In this document: piece after piece, positions 51,901 to 59,578 of the stretch
Layout: each line of letters starts with the position of its first letter
Numbering within the stretch: position 1 is the first letter of the stretch
NCBI GenBank assembly: GCA_020845495.1
Contig: JADLFM010000065.1
Location: forward strand, 1 to 59,578
Direction of reading: 5' to 3'
Origin: Chloroflexota bacterium
GTDB taxonomy: Bacteria; Chloroflexota; UBA6077; JACCZL01
DNA: 59,578 bases
Notes under the pieces: model-generated
Databases searched by the model: none
Seen by the model: only the letters and a program-made list of their open reading frames with translations
What the model was told of the DNA's origin: nothing
Program-made: the position numbers and the translations under genes

Positions 51901-52854
51901 CTACGACGGCGAGAGCAGTGCTGCGAGTACCTCGTCGGACGTGACGGCGGCGAGCGGCTGGCGTCGGATGGTGCGCACGTGCGGACCGAGCGGCTTCCAG
52001 AGCCCTGGGTCAGTCGGGCCGAACAACGTCAAGGTGCGGCAGCCGAGGAGGCCAGCCAGATGGCTGAAGCCGGAGTCGTTACCAAGGAAGGCCGCCGCAC
52101 GCCGCATGACAGCTCCCGCGACGGTGAGGGGCAGATCGCGGAGCACAATAGGACGAGCATCGAGTCGCGCCAGGAGACGCTGAATGGCGGCCTCATCGGC
52201 TGGCCCGGCCAGGACCACTGCCTCGATTGATCGTTCGGCGTAAGACTGACGAATGACGTCGGCGAAGCGCTCAGGCGGCCAGTTCTTGGCGGCTGAGCCG
52301 CTTCCCGGATGGACGACGACGAAGGAGCGGCAGTCCAGGCCGTGCGGAGCGAGCAGGTTGTGGGCTGCGCGCTGGGCATCCGGTGGCAGAATGAGGCGAG
52401 GTACGTCGGGCACCACGTCGGGGATGCCGAGCGGTGCGAGCGTACTGACCAGATGACGAGCGACGTGGTCGGGCCGGTCGGCCGGCGGGCGGGACGGTGC
52501 GACGACGACGGACTGAGCGCCGCGCACCCGTAGCCCCGAGGTGAGTACCCCGTCCGGATCGGCGCACCATGCGACGGCCACATCAATGCCGTTGAATGGA
52601 TCGTTCAGGGCGGGCGCCGAAGGCACGAAGAGTCGGGTGACGGCCGCGCCGTCGAATAACGCACACTCGTCGACAGCGCCAACCGCCGTCACGAACGGCA
52701 CCGCCCACGCATTGCCCACCAGGGTGACGTGATGCTCGGGATAGCGCTGCCTCAGGGCAAGCAGCGCGGGGAGCGCGAGCAACGTGTCCCCGATCGCGCC
52801 CGGGCGCAGCACCAGGAGGCGCGGTTGTCCCTCGGGTTTCGACGGGTCAGCCAT
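51901..52854 (-). CDS. GT9-family glycosyltransferase (heptosyltransferase-like)
   Basis: A 317-residue GT-B enzyme. RLLVLRPGAIGDTLLALPAL at the N terminus, the central FVVVHPGSGSAAKNWPPERF, and FLGNDSGFSHLAGLLGCRTL ... LFGPTDPGLWKPLG in the C-terminal domain are the GT9 signatures. In Gram-negatives these add heptose to lipopolysaccharide; with no such pathway visible here the donor and acceptor are unknown. The protein may glycosylate a cell-surface polymer or lipid. Single gene between rarA (convergent) and the Lon-domain gene. Confidence 0.88.
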   Translation of the reverse strand: MADPSKPEGQPRLLVLRPGAIGDTLLALPALLALRQRYPEHHVTLVGNAWAVPFVTAVGAVDECALFDGAAVTRLFVPSAPALNDPFNGIDVAVAWCADPDGVLTSGLRVRGAQSVVVAPSRPPADRPDHVARHLVSTLAPLGIPDVVPDVPRLILPPDAQRAAHNLLAPHGLDCRSFVVVHPGSGSAAKNWPPERFADVIRQSYAERSIEAVVLAGPADEAAIQRLLARLDARPIVLRDLPLTVAGAVMRRAAAFLGNDSGFSHLAGLLGCRTLTLFGPTDPGLWKPLGPHVRTIRRQPLAAVTSDEVLAALLSPS

Positions 52855-52924
52855 GATGGCAGCGCCGGACGAACGGGGGCCGCGGCATGGTGGACGTACC
52901 GATCGTCAGCGTGTCCGCCGGAAC

Positions 52925-53578
52925 CTAATTGAGCGAGAACGGACCGCTCATTGGCGTCGATGGACTGTGGGTGAACAGACGGACGTTCTGATGCTCGCGG
53001 CGCAGGTGGGCCTGCACCTTTTCGAGGCGCTCGGTCGTCGAGTCGATCTCGAGAAGTGCCTGGCGCACGGACGCCGACAGGCCCAGCGCCGCCGCGATCT
53101 GGAAGGCCAGCCGATCCGGATCGTCGGCGAAGTTGGCACGCTCGATTGGCGGGAGCCGCCCGGGTAAGTCGTCGGCGTAGGCGCGGAAGCCGGCGACTAA
53201 CTCGTCGACGAGCGTCGAGCCGGCTGGGAGGTCACTCGACGGAAGCACCTCGACTCGCCCGCTCAGGTACGGCTCACGTTGGACCACACTCAGCAGGCGA
53301 TAGCGCTCCATCCCCATTGTGAGCAGGTTCATCCGTCCGTCCGGCATCCGTTCGACGTCGACGATGCGGGCGATCGTGCCGACGTCGTACGGGACGGCCG
53401 GCCCGCCAACCTCGACTCCCTCCCGGATGAGGGCCACGCCAAACTCATTGTCGGTGACGATGCAGGTGCCGATCATGAGCCTGTACCGCTCCTCGAAGAC
53501 GTGGAGTGGAAGCGGCACCCCTGGAAAGAGGACGGTATTGAGGGGAAAGAGCGGGAGCACCCGCGTGCTATCGTCCAC
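52925..53578 (-). CDS. Lon N-terminal (LON substrate-binding) domain protein
   Basis: About 217 residues holding only the LON domain, without the ATPase or protease. RVLPLFPLNTVLFPGVPLPL and HVFEERYRLMIGTCI open the beta-rich part; GVALIREGVEVGG, VGTIARIVDVERMPDGRMN and GMERYRLLSVVQREPYLSG follow, and a helical C-terminal half ends at VRLF. GTG 53578 is preferred, because longer forms would overlap the upstream cupin gene and add an Arg-rich stretch. Function of stand-alone LON proteins is unknown. Confidence 0.85.
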   Translation of the reverse strand: MDDSTRVLPLFPLNTVLFPGVPLPLHVFEERYRLMIGTCIVTDNEFGVALIREGVEVGGPAVPYDVGTIARIVDVERMPDGRMNLLTMGMERYRLLSVVQREPYLSGRVEVLPSSDLPAGSTLVDELVAGFRAYADDLPGRLPPIERANFADDPDRLAFQIAAALGLSASVRQALLEIDSTTERLEKVQAHLRREHQNVRLFTHSPSTPMSGPFSLN

Positions 53579-53621
53579 CAGCCTGCCTCGATTCGCGCCG
53601 GCCGTCCGCCTCGGTGCCGGT

Positions 53622-54056
53622 CTACTGCTGCGCCGTCTCTGGCGTCTCACCCGGCTTCAGGCGCCAGGGCTCTGAGCGGCACCCAGGCCGGTCGTAACGA
53701 TGGAACTCACCCCGCGCATTGATGGCCAGGCGAATCGTCAGGCTGCTACCCACCGGCTCGATGTGGTGATTGTGAAGCTTCGGGGCCAGGACGAAGTCAC
53801 CCTCCCTGGCGTGGATCGGTTCCGGCTGCCCCTCGATCCACCAGTCAATCTCGCCCTTCAGCATGACCCACCACTCATCGTGCAGGTGGTAGTGGGTGTC
53901 GGTGGGGTGACCTGGCTGCTGGGCGATGATGAACGCCTGCATGTCGTCCGTGAGCACCATCGCCTCGCCCCACGGCGGCTCGCCCTTCCGCGCGATCAAC
54001 TCCTCCAGGCGCTCCCAGAGCTTCCCTGCCTCTAGCAGCGGTACACGAACGGCCAT
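53622..54056 (-). CDS. Cupin-domain protein
   Basis: A 144-residue small beta-barrel. Metal-site residues of cupin motif 1 are in THYHLHDEWWVMLKGEIDWW (H, H, E) and motif 2 in GDFVLAPKLHNHHIEP. The layout resembles 3-hydroxyanthranilate dioxygenase-like cupins, but no ring-cleavage genes are near. The substrate is unknown. Downstream on the same strand lies the Lon-domain gene, 43 bp away. Confidence 0.8.
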   Translation of the reverse strand: MAVRVPLLEAGKLWERLEELIARKGEPPWGEAMVLTDDMQAFIIAQQPGHPTDTHYHLHDEWWVMLKGEIDWWIEGQPEPIHAREGDFVLAPKLHNHHIEPVGSSLTIRLAINARGEFHRYDRPGCRSEPWRLKPGETPETAQQ

Positions 54057-54272
54057 AGCAATCCTCCCCGGGCATCGCCCGGCCCACTCAGGTACGGTGG
54101 CGCGCCCCCCTGTGGGGACGCGCGCATTGTAGCCGCTCCGACAACCATCCCGACGCCCGGGCTGAACTTCACCGGCCCGAGCGTTCGTAGCATCCGGATC
54201 ACACCCATGAGCCCGGATCCGTCTGGACGCGGGATCGGCGCCAGCGAAGCAGGCGGGTGGCAGGTTGGAGCG

Positions 54273-54614
54273 TCAGTAGCTGGTGTCGCCGGGGCCGTTG
54301 ATCGACAGGTGCGACATGGTCTTGTCAGGGGCAGCGCCATGCCAGTGGCGGGTGCCGGGTTCGATGTACAAAACGTCGCCTGCGCCGACGTGACGCTCGT
54401 CACCCTCGGTCGCGACGATCCCTTCACCGTCAGTGATGACCAGCACCTGATTGAAGGTATGGGTGTGCCACTTCGTCTTGCCGCCGTCGACGAAGGTCAC
54501 TTCGGAGATCCGAAACTGTGGATTGGTATTGAGCGGCTGTTGTCGGACCTCACCGTCGAAGAGCGGGTTGTCCGACCGTCTGGCCTGGCTTGGATCGCGA
54601 TGTACCTGCTCCAT
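54273..54614 (-). CDS. Cupin-domain protein
   Basis: A 113-residue single cupin barrel from ATG 54614, which has GGGGAGG upstream (the frame is open to 54659). Motif 1 is TKWHTHTFNQVLVITDGEG and motif 2 is GDVLYIEPGTRHWHGAA, with two His pairs that probably bind a metal. This type often accompanies carboxymuconolactone decarboxylase-like proteins, none of which is present. Not obviously related in function to the cupin at 53622. Confidence 0.82.
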   Translation of the reverse strand: MEQVHRDPSQARRSDNPLFDGEVRQQPLNTNPQFRISEVTFVDGGKTKWHTHTFNQVLVITDGEGIVATEGDERHVGAGDVLYIEPGTRHWHGAAPDKTMSHLSINGPGDTSY

Positions 54615-54890
54615 TGAACCTCCCCAGGACGTCTGAGCTGTGAGCTCGGCTCCAGACATTGTCGCATGCCCCGGCGGGGAAGTCGAACGCGGCGCGGGTC
54701 GCTCCTCGCTCCATCGCAGGGGCGAAGGCGATCAAACGGCGGCACCGAGTAGGGCGCGTGCGGCTAGTTGGCGCGTGAGCGGCACCATCTGAAAAGCGAA
54801 CGGGCCGTGCCGGGATGCACGGCTCGTTCGCCACCGTCGCTGCCACCGGGCGGTGGTCTGGCGGAGCCAGAACTTTCTGGATGTCGTCGT

Positions 54891-55751
54891 TTACTCCTGG
54901 TATCCCGCCATCCGCCGTAGCCGCTTGATGCGCTCCTGAATCGGCGGGTGTGTGCTGAACAGCCCCGCCATCGCGACCCGGCCGAGCGGGTTGGAGATGA
55001 AGAGTGGTGAGACGGCAGGATTGACGTTCATCGGAACGCCGCGCGAGTAGGCGTCGATCTTCTGAAGGGCCGAGGCGAGCGCCAACGGGTCACCCACGAT
55101 CTTCGCACCGGTTACGTCAGCCCCGTACTCCCGCGAACGGGAGATCGCGAGTTGAATGATCGTTGCCGCTAGCGGCGCCAGGATGATGGTGGCGAGCAGC
55201 CCGACGATCCCGCCGGCGCCCTCGTCGTCGTCACCCCTGAAGCCGCCGAACATCGCCCCCCATTGGAGCATGTGCGCCAGCATCGTGATCGCGCCAGCGA
55301 TCGTCGCCGCGATCGAGCTTATCAGCACGTCGCGGTTCTTGACGTGGCCGATCTCATGCCCAATGACTGCCAGCATTTCCTCACGGTCGAGCACCTGGAG
55401 GATACCGGTGGTGGCCGCCACCACAGCGTGATGCTCGTTTCGGCCGGTCGCGAAGGCGTTAGGCTGCGGGCTCTGCATGATCGCGACGCGGGGCTTCGGT
55501 ACGCCGGCGCGGTACGCGACCTCTTCGACGATGCTGTGCAGTTGCGGCGCTTCCTCAGGAGTCACTTCCCGCGCGCCGGCCATCCGGAGGGCGAGGGAGT
55601 CTGAGAACCAGTACGAGCCGATGTTCATGACAGCAGCCAGCACCAGTGCGATGAGCATGCCGCTGTTGCCGCCGAGAAGCTGGCCGATCAAGAGGAGCAG
55701 GCCGGTCAGCGTGCCGAGGAGCACCGCGGACTTGACCCCATTCATTGTCAT
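54891..55751 (-). CDS. htpX: HtpX-family membrane zinc metalloprotease (M48)
   Basis: A 286-residue membrane protease that degrades misfolded membrane proteins. Two N-terminal helices (about 7-24 and 31-47), the zinc motif VIGHEIGHVKNRD (H132, E133, H136), two further helices (about 145-165 and 185-205), the distal Glu in SRSREYGADVTGAKI, and FSTHPPIQERIKRLRRM at the end. Start ATG 55751 follows GGAGG; the frame is open to 55841. Monocistronic, head to head with the two-component genes. Confidence 0.93.
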   Translation of the reverse strand: MTMNGVKSAVLLGTLTGLLLLIGQLLGGNSGMLIALVLAAVMNIGSYWFSDSLALRMAGAREVTPEEAPQLHSIVEEVAYRAGVPKPRVAIMQSPQPNAFATGRNEHHAVVAATTGILQVLDREEMLAVIGHEIGHVKNRDVLISSIAATIAGAITMLAHMLQWGAMFGGFRGDDDEGAGGIVGLLATIILAPLAATIIQLAISRSREYGADVTGAKIVGDPLALASALQKIDAYSRGVPMNVNPAVSPLFISNPLGRVAMAGLFSTHPPIQERIKRLRRMAGYQE

Positions 55752-55973
55752 TGGTGGTGTACCTCCGAGGAAGCGCTTGCGGCCGGTTGACGAGCTCGGC
55801 GGAGCGGGCCGCCTGAGTGCGCCGGGGCACTCCTTCCCCACCTCTATTGTCGCTCATGGGAGACTATGCGGAAGTCGTGCCAGATGAGGCGAAGGTGAGA
55901 AGCCCGTAAGACTTTCATAAGAACGAAGTCTGCCCGGCGGCGGCGTGAGCGGCACTGCCAGGACAGGGGCCGT

Positions 55974-55979
55974 TACACT
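55974..55979 (+). promoter_or_regulatory. Candidate -10 of the two-component operon, leaderless type
   Basis: TACACT ends 7 nt before the GTG at 55987. This places the transcription start at the codon itself and favours that GTG over the one at 55945. The -35 match is poor. Confidence 0.4.
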
Positions 55980-55986
55980 CGTTCAC

Positions 55987-56676
55987 GTGAGTGGCGAGCG
56001 GCTGCTGCTAGTCGACGATGACCCCCGGGTGCTGACGGCCATCGGGCGTCGGCTGGCGTTTGAGGGGTACCTGGTGGATCTCGCGAACGACGGCGTTCAG
56101 GCGCTCGATCTCGCGCGGCGCCATCTGCCGGCGCTCGTCATCCTCGACGTCATGATGCCAGGTCTCGATGGCCTGGAAGTGGCACGCCGGCTGCGTGCTG
56201 CCGGGCAGCCAATAGCCGACGTGCCGATCCTGATGCTGACCGCGCGCGACGCCCTGGCCGACAAGGTCGCCGGCTTCAAGAGTGGCGCCGACGACTATTT
56301 GATCAAGCCGTTTGCCTTCGAAGAGCTCCAGGCTCGGATCGGGGCACTGCTTCGGCGACGTGCGCCCGCTCAACCTGAGCTCCTCAGGTTCGAGGACGTC
56401 GAGATGAACCTGCCCACGCACGAAGTGACCCGAGCCGGCGCTCCCGTCGAGTTGACGGCGCGGGGATTTGCGCTCCTGGAGTTGTTCATGCGTCACCCCC
56501 GGCAGGTGCTGACTCGCGAGCAGATCTTTCGGGCGGTCTGGGGGAGCGACTTTCTTGGCGGTTCGAACGTCATCGACGTGAACGTCAGCTACCTCCGCGA
56601 TCGGCTCGAAGCGCACGGCGGATCCCGGCTCATTCAGACGGTTCGCGGTGTTGGCTACGCACTCCGTGAGGGCTGA
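55987..56676 (+). CDS. OmpR/PhoB-family response regulator
   Basis: A 229-residue two-domain regulator. The receiver has [11 protein letters not shown] (acidic pocket), phosphoacceptor D54 in [13 protein letters not shown], a Thr in [10 protein letters not shown] and the Lys in [13 protein letters not shown]. The winged-helix DNA-binding domain has [20 protein letters not shown] and [17 protein letters not shown]. It precedes its kinase by 2 bp. The stimulus is unknown. GTG at 55945 would add 14 residues. Confidence 0.92.
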   Translation: MSGERLLLVDDDPRVLTAIGRRLAFEGYLVDLANDGVQALDLARRHLPALVILDVMMPGLDGLEVARRLRAAGQPIADVPILMLTARDALADKVAGFKSGADDYLIKPFAFEELQARIGALLRRRAPAQPELLRFEDVEMNLPTHEVTRAGAPVELTARGFALLELFMRHPRQVLTREQIFRAVWGSDFLGGSNVIDVNVSYLRDRLEAHGGSRLIQTVRGVGYALREG

Positions 56677-56678
56677 GG

Positions 56679-58268
56679 GTGTCGCTCAAGGCGCGGCTCG
56701 CGCTGCTCCAGGTCGCAATCCTTGCGGTCGGCCTGGCGTTGCTCGGCACGCTCCTCGTCGAATCACTCGAGCGGTCTTTGCGCGGCGATGCCGACGAAGA
56801 ACTGACTCGGCGAGCAGACGAAATCCAACAGATCGTCCGAGCTCGGCTCAACGCATCTGATTCGATAGACGCGCTGGCCGGCCTGAACGTTGACCCGTCG
56901 GCCTCCGAGGAGTTCAGCGCGCCCGGAATCTACGTCGAGATCAGGGCGCCGGACGGCCGTCTGATCGTTGCATCGCGGGGACTTCCCGCCGGCGGCCTGC
57001 CCTGGTCGGCAGATGCCGTCAGGGCCGCTCGCCTCGGGCAGACCCAGATCCAATCGCTGCCCGTTGCCGGCGGCGAGCGGGTACGGCTGCTCACCGTACC
57101 GGTACTGGATGCCGGCCAACTCGTCGCCGTGCTCCAGGTTGGAGAGTCGCTGAGCCCGATCGATGCGGCGATCCGCGGGCTCAACCGCATCTTGCTCGTC
57201 GGCGGCACGATCATCCTGCTCGCCTGTACGACGGCCACCTGGATGGTGGTCAGCCGCGCGCTCGAACCGCTGGAGCAGATCGCGGCCACCGCCGAGCGGA
57301 TCGCGGCCACCGGCGACGTCAACGTCCGAGTTGGGACTCGCGCGAGCAACGAGATCGCACGGTTGGCCGCCTCCTTCAATCGGATGATCGACCGTCTGCG
57401 TCACGTCCTGGATACCCAGCGTCAACTCCTCGCCGATACCTCACACGAGCTACGGAACCCGCTGACCGTCATCCGCACCGACCTCGGGCTGCTCGCTCGG
57501 GATCTCGAGCCCGACGTGCGCCGCGAGGTCGCCGGAGAGGCTGAGGCGGAAGCCGAGCGCATGACCAGGCTCGTGGGCGATCTGCTCTTTCTCGCGCGTG
57601 AGGAGTCCGGTACGGCTGGCCCGGTCGGGCCGGTACGCCTCGATCTGCTCGCACGGGATGCCGTCGAGCGTCTGCGTCAGATCGCGCCAGATCATCACGT
57701 AGGATTGGCCGAGGCCGAGCCAGCCGTGGTTCAGGCTGACCCCGATCGGCTGCGCCAGGTGCTCGACAACCTGCTGGACAACGCGGCCCGGTACACGCCG
57801 GCCGGTGGCACGGTCACCGCCTCTGTCGTGCTCGACCGAGGCCGAGCACGCCTCGACGTCACAGACACCGGCATCGGCATTCCCGCCGAGCACCTACCCC
57901 GTGTCTTCGACCGCTTCTATCGCGTCGACCCGGCCAGGAGCCGCGCGACAGGAGGTACCGGGCTGGGTCTCGCTATCGTTCGGCATATCGTCGAGTCGTA
58001 TGGCGGTACGGTCACGGCGCAGAGCGAGCCGGGGAGGGGCAGCCGCTTCACTGTGTATGTGCCGGCCGCGCAACCTTCCGCTTCGGCTGACAGCGCTCCG
58101 CCCGCCGGGAGCGGCGCCTCCGAGCGCGAGGCCCCCGGCCTCACCAGACCTGCCGCACCGGCGCCGGCCGACCGAGCAGCATCAGCAGCACCGCCTTCTG
58201 GACGTGAAGTCGGTTCTCGGCCTGGCGGAACGCCAACGACGCCGGACCATCCAGAACGTCGTCCGTGA
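56679..58268 (+). CDS. Sensor histidine kinase
   Basis: A 529-residue membrane kinase paired with the preceding regulator. Helix 1 (about 4-25), an extracytoplasmic sensor segment, helix 2 (about 165-185), a HAMP domain (RALEPLEQIAATAERIA), the H box DTSHELRNPLTVIRTD (H256), then N box QVLDNLLDNAARYTPAGG, G1 LDVTDTGIGIP, and G2 GGTGLGLAIVRHIVE. After the ATPase domain a 60-residue Pro/Ala/Ser tail runs antisense into argF. GTG start at 56679. Confidence 0.92.
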   Translation: MSLKARLALLQVAILAVGLALLGTLLVESLERSLRGDADEELTRRADEIQQIVRARLNASDSIDALAGLNVDPSASEEFSAPGIYVEIRAPDGRLIVASRGLPAGGLPWSADAVRAARLGQTQIQSLPVAGGERVRLLTVPVLDAGQLVAVLQVGESLSPIDAAIRGLNRILLVGGTIILLACTTATWMVVSRALEPLEQIAATAERIAATGDVNVRVGTRASNEIARLAASFNRMIDRLRHVLDTQRQLLADTSHELRNPLTVIRTDLGLLARDLEPDVRREVAGEAEAEAERMTRLVGDLLFLAREESGTAGPVGPVRLDLLARDAVERLRQIAPDHHVGLAEAEPAVVQADPDRLRQVLDNLLDNAARYTPAGGTVTASVVLDRGRARLDVTDTGIGIPAEHLPRVFDRFYRVDPARSRATGGTGLGLAIVRHIVESYGGTVTAQSEPGRGSRFTVYVPAAQPSASADSAPPAGSGASEREAPGLTRPAAPAPADRAASAAPPSGREVGSRPGGTPTTPDHPERRP

Positions 58269-59088
58269 TCTCATCGCCGCGGTGAGCCGGTAGGCAGTGC
58301 ATCGCGACGGCGCCCGGCTGCGCGCGGGCCATCAGGTCGGCGTTGACTTGATAGGCACGAAAGTGGGCGCGCCGCTTCGCCGCCTCGTGCTCCTGGCCCA
58401 TGCTGTACCAGGAGTCGGCATAAACAGCGTCCGCATCCGCGACGGCGCGGGCCGGATCGGGGCACACTTCCACCCAGGCCCGGCCTTCGCGAGCGCGCTC
58501 GTCGGCGCGGACCAGCACATCAGGTGATGGCCCGTAGCCGGCCGGTGAGGCGATGCAGATGTTGACGCCAAATCGGGGGGCCGCGAGCAGCAGTGACGTG
58601 GCCACGTTGTTGGAGTCGCCGACGTAGGCAAGGGTCAGCCCGGCGAGCCGCCCGAACCGTTCCCGGAGTGTCAGCAAGTCGGCCAGGATCTGGCAGGGAT
58701 GTTCGGTGTCTGAGAGGCCGTTGATGACGGGAACTGGACACCACGCCGCGATCTCCTCGGCAAGGGCATGCGCAAAGACCCGCACAACCACACCCTCGAC
58801 GTACGCCCCCAGCGTCCGCGCGACGTCGGGCGCCGACTCACGAGTCCCAATCCCGACCTCCGCCGGTGCCAGGAACCGCGACGTGCCGCCAAGCTGGATC
58901 ATCGCCATCTCGAAGGAGAGCCGCGTCCGCAGGGACGGCTTCTGGAACAGGAGGGCGATAGCCTTGCCGGCGAGCAGACTACTCGTGCGACCTTCGTGCC
59001 GCTCGGCCTTCAGGCGGGCGGCGTCGTCGAGGAGCGTCAGGATCTCGTCTGTCGATAGGTCGTCGATACTGAGCAGGTCGCGTTTCAT
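58141..59088 (-). CDS. argF: Ornithine carbamoyltransferase
   Basis: A 315-residue enzyme of arginine synthesis that makes citrulline from ornithine and carbamoyl phosphate. Carbamoyl phosphate binding is shown by LFQKPSLRTRLSFEMAM (residues 52-56 SLRTR) and HPCQILADLLTL; ornithine binding by AVAMHCLPAHRGDEI and the SMGQE of YADSWYSMGQEHE. ATG 59088 fits the family; the frame is open to 59247 but that part is repeat DNA. Its 3' end overlaps the histidine kinase gene by 128 bp in the opposite direction. Confidence 0.94.
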   Translation of the reverse strand: MKRDLLSIDDLSTDEILTLLDDAARLKAERHEGRTSSLLAGKAIALLFQKPSLRTRLSFEMAMIQLGGTSRFLAPAEVGIGTRESAPDVARTLGAYVEGVVVRVFAHALAEEIAAWCPVPVINGLSDTEHPCQILADLLTLRERFGRLAGLTLAYVGDSNNVATSLLLAAPRFGVNICIASPAGYGPSPDVLVRADERAREGRAWVEVCPDPARAVADADAVYADSWYSMGQEHEAAKRRAHFRAYQVNADLMARAQPGAVAMHCLPAHRGDEITDDVLDGPASLAFRQAENRLHVQKAVLLMLLGRPAPVRQVW

Positions 59089-59161
59089 AAGTGCTCTCCT
59101 TCGCGCGGCGGTGGAGCGCTGCCTACACGGGAGCGGCGTGGCGCGGAGCGATCGGCCGCTC

Positions 59162-59244
59162 GCGGCGGGGCTGAAGAACGCAAAAACGGCGGGGCTGGTG
59201 AACGCAAGACGGCGGGGCTGGTGAACGCAAGACGGCGGGGCTGG
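59162..59244. repeat. 23-bp tandem repeats in the argF leader
   Basis: Two identical 23-bp units (59186-59208 and 59209-59231) share a core ACGGCGGGGCTGG with a degenerate unit before them (59162-59185) and with a third partial unit (59232-59244) that forms one arm of the next hairpin. Confidence 0.8.
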
Positions 59245-59264
59245 CATCTAGCCAGCCCCGCCGT
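59232..59264 (-). promoter_or_regulatory. Strong hairpin upstream of argF
   Basis: A 14-bp perfect stem (59232-59245 with 59251-59264), loop ATCTA. The left arm is the repeat core. It may end an upstream transcript or act in an argF leader. Confidence 0.5.
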
Positions 59265-59578
59265 GTGGGTGCGGGAACGACGGTCTCGAAGATCGAAGGT
59301 CAGGGTTGATCGACGGTCGATCGCGGGCACGCCGGACTGGCCAGACGGAGCGAATCACGCCTGAACCTGAGGCGGGTGGCGCGTACGACGCATCGAATCA
59401 CGCCGCAAGTGTAGCAGGCACTTGGACGCCGGTCGCAACGGGTCGTGCGGGCGCGGGTGCCCCTCAGCTTGTTGCGGGGAGCGGGTTGCGCTGGCGTGAG
59501 CGAAAGAAGGGCTTGCGCCAGGGATGGGCAGCGGTGGGACGATTATCGACGGCACGGGGTGGAGTCGCTGGGGCCGCG

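Larger units (their letters stand above)
59089..59578. other. Region upstream of argF to the window end
   Basis: 490 bp with a tandem repeat and a strong hairpin (59162-59264). Right of the hairpin no gene, RNA or operator is recognised. Confidence 0.4.

Noticed and set aside
1..59578. CRISPR arrays, rRNA, tmRNA, RNase P RNA and SRP RNA
   Set aside because: I looked for spaced direct repeats and the conserved cores of these RNAs and saw none.

Overview
This is a GC-rich, gene-dense chromosomal segment with about 48 protein genes or gene remnants and no rRNA or tRNA gene that I could recognise. Several features fit a Chloroflexota bacterium, probably near Thermomicrobia/Sphaerobacter: the heat-shock string hrcA-grpE-dnaJ-prmA-rsmE followed by a SAM hydrolase, the number of GT-C (family 39-like) membrane glycosyltransferases, GTG/TTG starts, and several genes whose -10 box lies only 7-10 nt from the start codon (leaderless-type). 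No lipid A or outer-membrane genes are visible. The taxonomic call is an inference from gene content, not from a marker alignment.

Layout. Positions 1-1274 hold a frameshifted IS66-type transposase that runs off the left edge. Next is a GH13_18 sugar phosphorylase (1416-3155). From 10860 down to 3346 a tightly coupled minus-strand operon holds one GT2 polyprenyl-phosphate glycosyltransferase and four tandem paralogous GT-C membrane glycosyltransferases. This is the most distinctive locus in the window. Divergent from it are an S41/PDZ protein lacking the usual catalytic lysine and a ferritin-like DUF892-type protein. Positions 14415-22304 carry hit, mtaB, a SAM hydrolase, rsmE, prmA, dnaJ, grpE and hrcA, with a perfect CIRCE operator at 22278-22304 and no dnaK. 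Then come a DMT transporter, another GT-C protein, and a LacI-regulated catabolic unit (lacI, FAD oxidoreductase, peptide/sugar-type ABC binding protein and two permeases, no ATPase).

Positions 32143-41198 contain an acetyl-CoA-synthetase-like ligase, a second DMT transporter, two small secreted proteins, an ArsN1-like acetyltransferase, a CsoR-family regulator with its own operator-like C tract, and transketolase divergent from transaldolase. 6-phosphogluconate dehydrogenase, the E1 alpha/beta pair of a pyruvate-type dehydrogenase and a LapA-like membrane protein follow (to 45855). The right part (46046-59578) has a ferritin-VIT1 iron-transporter fusion with a Fur/Irr-like palindrome upstream, dnaA without dnaN, an XRE-like regulator with a foldable leader, rarA, a GT9 transferase, a Lon-domain protein, two cupins, htpX, a two-component system, and ornithine carbamoyltransferase preceded by tandem repeats and a strong hairpin.

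Functionally the segment combines housekeeping (protein folding, translation factors, replication, carbon metabolism) with an accessory cell-surface glycosylation block. Strong inverted repeats, some perfect, close most transcription units. The candidates best worth follow-up are the GT2 plus four GT-C array, the ferritin-VIT1 gene with its palindrome, the leaderless autoregulated lacI, the Tyr-for-His CsoR-family protein, and the structured elements in front of argF, the XRE gene and rarA.
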